NCBI GenBank assembly: GCA_964019165.1
Contig: OZ025267.1
Location: 10,590,389 to 10,654,388 of the forward strand
From: Mastigias papua
Lineage: Eukaryota > Cnidaria > Scyphozoa > Rhizostomeae > Mastigiidae
Direction: 5' to 3'
Length of the DNA: 64,000 nt
Below the pieces are notes generated by a model. The model was not told the origin of the DNA. It saw only the letters and a program-made list of their open reading frames with translations, and ran no database searches. Positions 58,782-64,000 of this stretch are shown here, one piece after another (the stretch's first letter is position 1; every line of letters starts with the position of its first letter). A program made the position numbers and the translations under genes.

Positions 58782-61700
58782 TTATATAGCGCGAATTATG
58801 GCTGGCTGGAATCGATCTTCTGGACGCGTAATCGGCGGCTCTGAGTCTTCTGTATTGTCAACATTTAATGGAGTTGGAACCGAATTTCCCTCAGAGAGAG
58901 TGCTAGGAACATCTGGTAAGACTTCTGAGACAAAGCTATCCGACGGTAAATCTGACTCCTGGAGATCCGGTGTTATAAGGTCGTCATTCGGCGGTTCAAT
59001 AGGGCGATCAGCCGGGTCATAATATGGCTTAAGACGATTTGCGTGCACTGGAACTGAAACTGGACGATTATCTAGAGTGCGTAATTTGAAATGAACGGGC
59101 GACAATTTAGCGACAATACGATATGGTCCGTGAAAATTGTGCTGGAGTTTTTTTGATAAGCCCTTTTTTTTCTTCGGGGTGTATACCCATACGCGACTAC
59201 CGACTTCGAAAGGAACAGGTGAAGCCTTCTTATCATAGTACGATTTCATTTTTTGTTGAGCCAGTTGCGTGTTCGAGAGAATAAGCTGTTGAGCACTTTC
59301 AATGTTTTCAACAATTTTAGCACGAAGCTGCGCAACTGATGTCGATACATTTGAATCGGGCAAAATAAGGGCCGCATCAATAGGTAGGCGTGGTTCTCGT
59401 CCGTATAATAAGTAGAATGGTGACTCACCTGTAGTGGCATTGAGAGAAACTCGGTATGCAAACAATACCAACGGTAAATGCTTATCCCAGTCCTTCTGAT
59501 TCGTGCTAACGTACATAGATAGCGCTTCAGCTAGTGTGCCATTAAAACGTTCCACTAGGCCGTCCGTCTGCGGGTGATAAGCAGTGGTGTGTAAGCGCCG
59601 CGTGTTCAAAAGTTTACAGACTTCCTTTACGATAGATGCCATAACATTAGGTCCTCGGTCCGATAACAAGGCGCGTGGGGCACCATGACGCGCTACAATT
59701 TCGTTTACGAGTAATTCAGCGATACGCGGAGCTTCGATAGATGGCAAAGCAAAAGCCTCCGGCCAGCGAGTATAGTAGTCTGAAAAAACGATGATATAGC
59801 GATTTCCATCGTGGGATGGCGGGAAAGGACCAAGAGCATCCATAGCAATACGATCAAACGCTCCTTGCACTGGAATTGGGAGGAGAGGAGCTTTATGTGC
59901 CCTCCTAGGAATCTTTTTCATTGCACAATCGACACATGAGTTGCACCAATGGGCAACATCCTTGTACATGTTGGGCCAATAATAACGCGCCCGAATTTTC
60001 TCATACGTTTTTGTGATTCCAAAATGACTACCAGTTGGATCGTCGTGGCAAGCAACAAGGATCTCGTGGCGCAAAGAGGCAGGTATGACAACTTGACTGG
60101 ACAAGGACCGAGCTCTTCTTTTACCAGGGCTCCAAAGGTGACACAAAATTTCATTTTCATCTAAATAGAAGTCGTCGATAGATAGTAACAATGAACGGGC
60201 TTGTGAGTCGTCGGCTGGTAACTGAGTGGATTCTAGATATCTGATGATATCAGCGAGGTCCCTGTCCTCTCGCTGTAGCTTAGCTAGTGAGTCTGGTTGC
60301 GGGCAAGGGTGCTCAATTACCGCGACAGGACGTGTTAAAGACGATGGAATAGATTCAGGCTTGATTAAATGTTGCGGGGGTGCATAAGAACGGCGAGAAA
60401 GGGCATCTGCATTACCATTAAGAGTACCGGCACGATGAATTATTTCAAAATCATACTGTTGTAATTGTAGTGCCCATCGAGCAAGCCTGCCAGTTGGATC
60501 CCGTACTGTCATCAGCCACGACAAACTCCCATGATCGGTGTGAACAAAAAACCTTTTTCCAGAAAGATATGGTTGATATCGTTTTATGCCATCAACTACT
60601 GCCAGCGCTTCACGTTCTGTTGTGCTATAACGTTTTTCTGTTACAGTAAGCTCACGTCCTCCATATGCCAGAACAACTTCTTTTCCATCTACTATCTGAC
60701 CAAGAATGTAACCTAATGCAGTCTGGCTTGCATCCGTATAAAGATGAAATGGCGCAGAGAAATTTGGATATGCTAAAATTGGCGGCGAGCACAAGCGTTT
60801 TTTCAGCTCTGAAAAGGCAGTTTCGCAATCTGGAGTCCAAACAAACGAGATGTTTTTACGAGTTAAAGTATTCAACGGTGAGGCAATCTTCGAGAACCCT
60901 TCGACAAAACGACGATAATAATTACATAGGCCCAGAAAGCTGCGAACTTCTTTCACAGTTTTTAGCGTAGGAAAAGACTTAACAGCCTCGAGTTTCTGCG
61001 GATCAGGGGCAATGCCCGACGAAGATACGATAAATCCAAGATAGTTCACTGAATCTTGAGCGAAATGACATTTTGATGGCTTTAATTTTAGGTTGGCAGC
61101 ACGGAATCGATCGAAAACAGTTTTTAAACGAGATAAATGATCCGAAAAGGACGATGAAAATATGATGACGTCATCTATGTAAACGAGGCATATCTTCCAT
61201 TCGAGGCCATGCAATATTCTGGACATAAGTCGTTGAAATTGTGGGGGAGCATTGGTTAAACCGAAACTAAGAACATTAAACTGGTACAATCCAGCATGTG
61301 AAATGAATGCAGTTTTCTCTTTAGAATCTGGATGCATAGCAACTTGGTGGTAACCCGATTGAAGATCTAAGGTTGAAAAATATTTGGCTCCAGCGAGAGA
61401 GTCTAAAGCATCATCGATTCTTGGGAGTGGATAACTGTCCTTACGGGTTACAGCGTTTAGTTTCCGATAATCAATGCAAAAACGGATCCCCCCATCTTTC
61501 TTCTTGACAAGTACAACTGGAGAGCTCCATGGGCTAGAAGAAACCTCAATAATGCCTTGATCTAGCATTTCATTAATGTGCTTTTCAATAGAGGCCTTCT
61601 GGCTGTGCGAGACGCGATATGGTTGTTGTTTGATGGGCATCGCATTACCTGTATCAATCCCATGCTGAACTATAGTTGTGTGGCCTAAATCTAAGGTGGA

Positions 61701-62789
61701 TTTAGCGAAAATATCAGAATATTGGTCTAACAATGTTTGTAGCTTATGATTTTCTTGAGAGGATAGATTTCGACTAGGCAAACAACTGAATTTCAGAGGA
61801 GTCATTCCTGATGCAGTATTAACATGGGAGTCCATGGCAGAAACAGAGGGGTCTGAATCAAGAGGAATAATGTCATCGGTGACTTTTGTCTCTTCAAATT
61901 TTGCAATGGTAGCACCTTTATGGATCAACACGGGAGAATCCGAAGGATTAATCAGCCGCAGGGTTACTTTACCGTCACTATCGGGCTGGCAAAGTGTAGA
62001 TGCGCAAAGTAGATGATAACGATCAGAAAGTTTGGGTACTCCTTCTATTAAACCTACAGCAGGTTCAGAGGGAAATGATGTTAAGACAGCTGGAATAACA
62101 ACTTCACTACTACCATCAATAACGAACGTTCTTGCTATTCTAACGTCAGCAGTCAGCGGGGGAGTATCACCGTTAGCAAAACATACACTATCATTTCCGG
62201 CAAACGTTACCTTTTCATTACCAACATCCACTACTGCGCGATATTTCTGTAAAAAATCTCTCCCTAGGACGACATTATACGACAAGTCCGGAACAACGAC
62301 AGCATTACAATCATAATCACATTGTCCAATCGAAAGATCAAAAGATACGGCACCGGTTACAGGTACTGTGCCCCCATTTGCGGTTTTAATACTCTCAAAA
62401 AGCTGTTTCTGCGTCAAAGCATATTTACATCTCAAAACATCATGAAAAAATCCTTCACTAACGACTGTTACTGCGGCACCAGTATCTACCAATAGCTTAA
62501 AATGCTGCTTTAAAATAGTTCCCCAGATCAAGACATTAGATGGGGTAGATACAGCATGCAATGTTTTAGAATGTACTTGTAAAGATGGGCTGATTGTGTT
62601 TTTGACTTCACGTTCAATAGCAAAATTCTCGTCCGTAAAATCGGTTTGGGTTCCTTGGGAAAACTTTTGAACCTCTGAGATATCTCTGTTACTAGGCATT
62701 GATGAACTGACTTCTTTATTTCTTTGCGTAAAAGCTGGCGGGACTTTTTGGTTTCTCGGGAATGGCTGGTGGGCCCTCACTGTCCCCAT
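58782..62789 (-). CDS. pol: Ty3/gypsy Pol polyprotein
   Basis: An uninterrupted frame of 1335 residues from the ATG at 62789. Order: aspartic protease with DTGA at residues 102-105; reverse transcriptase from about 385, with FCIDYRKLN at 437-445 and catalytic YIDD at 537-540; RNase H with YTDAS at 684-688 and TDH at 751-753; integrase zinc region with H915, H922, C952 and C955; integrase core D984, D1044, E1080 (35 residues between the last two); and a C-terminal [12 protein letters not shown] region. No chromodomain is visible. It overlaps gag by 13 nt in the -1 frame and is probably made as a Gag-Pol fusion by frameshifting at 62807-62813, so the ATG may not be used. Confidence 0.96.
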   Translation of the reverse strand: MGTVRAHQPFPRNQKVPPAFTQRNKEVSSSMPSNRDISEVQKFSQGTQTDFTDENFAIEREVKNTISPSLQVHSKTLHAVSTPSNVLIWGTILKQHFKLLVDTGAAVTVVSEGFFHDVLRCKYALTQKQLFESIKTANGGTVPVTGAVSFDLSIGQCDYDCNAVVVPDLSYNVVLGRDFLQKYRAVVDVGNEKVTFAGNDSVCFANGDTPPLTADVRIARTFVIDGSSEVVIPAVLTSFPSEPAVGLIEGVPKLSDRYHLLCASTLCQPDSDGKVTLRLINPSDSPVLIHKGATIAKFEETKVTDDIIPLDSDPSVSAMDSHVNTASGMTPLKFSCLPSRNLSSQENHKLQTLLDQYSDIFAKSTLDLGHTTIVQHGIDTGNAMPIKQQPYRVSHSQKASIEKHINEMLDQGIIEVSSSPWSSPVVLVKKKDGGIRFCIDYRKLNAVTRKDSYPLPRIDDALDSLAGAKYFSTLDLQSGYHQVAMHPDSKEKTAFISHAGLYQFNVLSFGLTNAPPQFQRLMSRILHGLEWKICLVYIDDVIIFSSSFSDHLSRLKTVFDRFRAANLKLKPSKCHFAQDSVNYLGFIVSSSGIAPDPQKLEAVKSFPTLKTVKEVRSFLGLCNYYRRFVEGFSKIASPLNTLTRKNISFVWTPDCETAFSELKKRLCSPPILAYPNFSAPFHLYTDASQTALGYILGQIVDGKEVVLAYGGRELTVTEKRYSTTEREALAVVDGIKRYQPYLSGKRFFVHTDHGSLSWLMTVRDPTGRLARWALQLQQYDFEIIHRAGTLNGNADALSRRSYAPPQHLIKPESIPSSLTRPVAVIEHPCPQPDSLAKLQREDRDLADIIRYLESTQLPADDSQARSLLLSIDDFYLDENEILCHLWSPGKRRARSLSSQVVIPASLRHEILVACHDDPTGSHFGITKTYEKIRARYYWPNMYKDVAHWCNSCVDCAMKKIPRRAHKAPLLPIPVQGAFDRIAMDALGPFPPSHDGNRYIIVFSDYYTRWPEAFALPSIEAPRIAELLVNEIVARHGAPRALLSDRGPNVMASIVKEVCKLLNTRRLHTTAYHPQTDGLVERFNGTLAEALSMYVSTNQKDWDKHLPLVLFAYRVSLNATTGESPFYLLYGREPRLPIDAALILPDSNVSTSVAQLRAKIVENIESAQQLILSNTQLAQQKMKSYYDKKASPVPFEVGSRVWVYTPKKKKGLSKKLQHNFHGPYRIVAKLSPVHFKLRTLDNRPVSVPVHANRLKPYYDPADRPIEPPNDDLITPDLQESDLPSDSFVSEVLPDVPSTLSEGNSVPTPLNVDNTEDSEPPITRPEDRFQPAIIRAI

Positions 62790-62813
62790 TGAGAGGGCCC
62801 TGTGCCGTTTAAA
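62771..62813 (-). promoter_or_regulatory. Programmed -1 ribosomal frameshift signal
   Basis: Read on the minus strand: slippery heptamer T TTA AAC in the gag frame (62813-62807), a 6-nt spacer (62806-62801), then a perfect 8-bp stem GGGCCCTC (62800-62793) and GAGGGCCC (62778-62771) around a 14-nt loop. Slippage by -1 continues in an open frame straight into the pol ATG region and past the gag stop. All three parts match the known architecture of -1 frameshift sites. Use in this host is inferred. Confidence 0.85.
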
Positions 62814-63892
62814 GAAGCATCATTACGATTTTGCGGCTGCTGGTATTGGGATTGTGCATGTTGGCCTGCAAAACTACGGGAACCTCCACGGAACGGGGGC
62901 TGCTGAGTTCTTTGTGGAACATCCCAGCAATAACGGGCCACGTGACCTACGCGATTACACGCATTACAAATGGGCCGCCCATCGCTCGTGCGGATATTTC
63001 TACCCCTAGCAAAAGTGTTTGTTGCTTTCCAATTATGTTGATTGTTTCCATGGTTACTTCTTCGCGCCTCTTGTCTAAAACCTGTCTGAATGGCAGCTAT
63101 TATTTCATGTCTCAGACCCTGGAAGTCACCGGAAGGATTAGCAGCTTGAGACGGGGTTACAATGGTATTGTTTGCACTTAGGGCATCTAACTGGGCAGCA
63201 TCCTGATGGGGAGTTTTGTTTGCAAGGGAAAACAAGAGATTTACCTGGCCTTCAAGCTCTTTTATGCGCTGTTCCTGAGCTGGTACTGATGGAGGTGCTA
63301 GAGGAAAAGTATGAGCACTGGTTTTTGACACTGAATCACGTAAACGCGCCAGGTTTTCTGCCTCGGCAAATGTTTTTGGTTGGTTAAGGAGTACGTGAGT
63401 TTTAATAGCATCGTTTAGGCCGTTCACAAAAATGTTCATCATATCTTTATCGGACAAAGAAAGACGCTGAGATTTCTTAATGATGTCTTCCGTATACAGA
63501 GCAAGCGGTTCGTTTTGACCCTGTTTTCGAGAGTACAACTCTTGTCGAAAGAAAAATTCTAGATTCTGAGATCCAAATCGCGTTTTCAGTTCTCCCACTA
63601 ATTCGTTAAAATCGGAAGTTGTCTCGTTAGGCAAAGTTTGAAACCAAGCCGACGCAGAACCTCCTAACAGCAAGGACAATGCATTTAACTTCTTAGAGTT
63701 GGACCATCCATAAAATTTGGAGTAGCGCTCGAACTGTAGAAGCCACTCGTTTACATCTTCCGTTGGAAACCCGTTAAACATTTTGGGCTTAAAAAGACTA
63801 GCTTGGGAATTACCTTCTAAAGCTGCTTGCATGGCTGACATTTGATTTTGCAATTCAAGTACTAATGGTTGCTGAGCTTGGTCAAGCGACAT
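62777..63892 (-). CDS. gag: Ty3/gypsy Gag polyprotein
   Basis: 371 residues from the ATG at 63892. The capsid-like region (about residues 35-190) has [31 protein letters not shown] and LKTRFG. A CCHC zinc knuckle, [14 protein letters not shown], lies at 309-322 for RNA packaging. The C-terminal tail is Gln/Arg/Gly-rich. It is upstream of pol, overlaps it by 13 nt, and carries the slippery heptamer 11-13 codons before its stop. Confidence 0.95.
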   Translation of the reverse strand: MSLDQAQQPLVLELQNQMSAMQAALEGNSQASLFKPKMFNGFPTEDVNEWLLQFERYSKFYGWSNSKKLNALSLLLGGSASAWFQTLPNETTSDFNELVGELKTRFGSQNLEFFFRQELYSRKQGQNEPLALYTEDIIKKSQRLSLSDKDMMNIFVNGLNDAIKTHVLLNQPKTFAEAENLARLRDSVSKTSAHTFPLAPPSVPAQEQRIKELEGQVNLLFSLANKTPHQDAAQLDALSANNTIVTPSQAANPSGDFQGLRHEIIAAIQTGFRQEARRSNHGNNQHNWKATNTFARGRNIRTSDGRPICNACNRVGHVARYCWDVPQRTQQPPFRGGSRSFAGQHAQSQYQQPQNRNDASLNGTGPSQWGQ

Positions 63893-64000
63893 TTTGAATT
63901 AACACTTTTATGAAACTACAATTTCAAACAGTACGTGCGTCGGCAGGATTGCGTGTGATGATGCAATCGAAAGCAATCGAACTCGCAAAGAAATAAACTG
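63893..64000 (-). other. Ty3/gypsy 5' leader (partial)
   Basis: Non-coding sequence upstream of gag on the minus strand. The primer-binding site and 5' LTR are not visible and should lie beyond 64000. Confidence 0.6.

Larger units (their letters stand above)
58241..64000 (-). mobile_element. Ty3/gypsy LTR retrotransposon, 5' LTR beyond window
   Basis: The element reads on the minus strand: leader (63893-64000), gag, pol, polypurine tract, 3' LTR. Both coding regions are open and all catalytic motifs are present, so it looks young and possibly competent. It is inserted 40 bp into the seventh unit of the tandem array, in the string ACTGTATTTT. The target-site duplication cannot be checked because the other end is outside the window. 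Confidence 0.93.

Overview
This window is nuclear DNA of an animal, most likely an AT-rich invertebrate. It carries a spliced metazoan gene with introns up to about 10 kb, twelve long (TA)n tracts, and Penelope-like, CR1-like, Ty3/gypsy, Tc1-like and pogo-like elements. I cannot place the species from sequence alone. There is no sign of bacterial gene organisation.

Positions about 3.95-38.34 kb (minus strand): the 5' half of a WDR17 (WD repeat-containing protein 17) orthologue. I assembled eleven coding exons by matching splice sites and reading phase: 38339-38220, 29072-28406, 26746-26442, 25528-25415, 15199-15145, 10767-10600, 10166-10080, 9909-9821, 9375-9300, 7530-7503 (a 28-nt microexon) and 4078-3954. 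Together they encode about 611 residues. The C-terminal half was not found and probably lies beyond position 1. One junction (exon 6 to exon 7) does not close in frame.

The introns are packed with transposon debris. Intron 1 holds three degenerate non-LTR retrotransposons, one of them with a PHD finger and one split by a C-rich DNA element. Intron 4 holds a Ty3/gypsy pol relic, a degenerate Penelope-like element (PLE), further PLE fragments in a large inverted repeat, and a tRNA-derived SINE. Intron 5 holds a pogo-like remnant. Introns 9 and 10 hold chains of palindromes abutting (TA)n tracts. Several of these palindromes carry hammerhead-ribozyme-like cores (CTGANGA, hairpin, GAAAC), as known for PLEs.

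Positions 39.07-58.24 kb: a head-to-tail array of six near-identical 3189-bp units. Each contains the same frameshifted DD34E (Tc1-like) transposase on the minus strand, a cluster of a 13-mer in both orientations, and a 33-34-bp inverted-repeat pair. All copies share both frameshifts, so the unit was amplified after the transposase died.

Positions 58.24-64.0 kb (minus strand): an apparently intact Ty3/gypsy retrotransposon that inserted into the start of a seventh unit. It has a 3' LTR, a polypurine tract, pol with all expected catalytic motifs, and gag with a CCHC knuckle. A textbook -1 frameshift signal (T TTA AAC, 6-nt spacer, 8-bp perfect stem) sits at the gag-pol overlap. Its 5' LTR lies past the window end, and the tandem array may resume beyond it.
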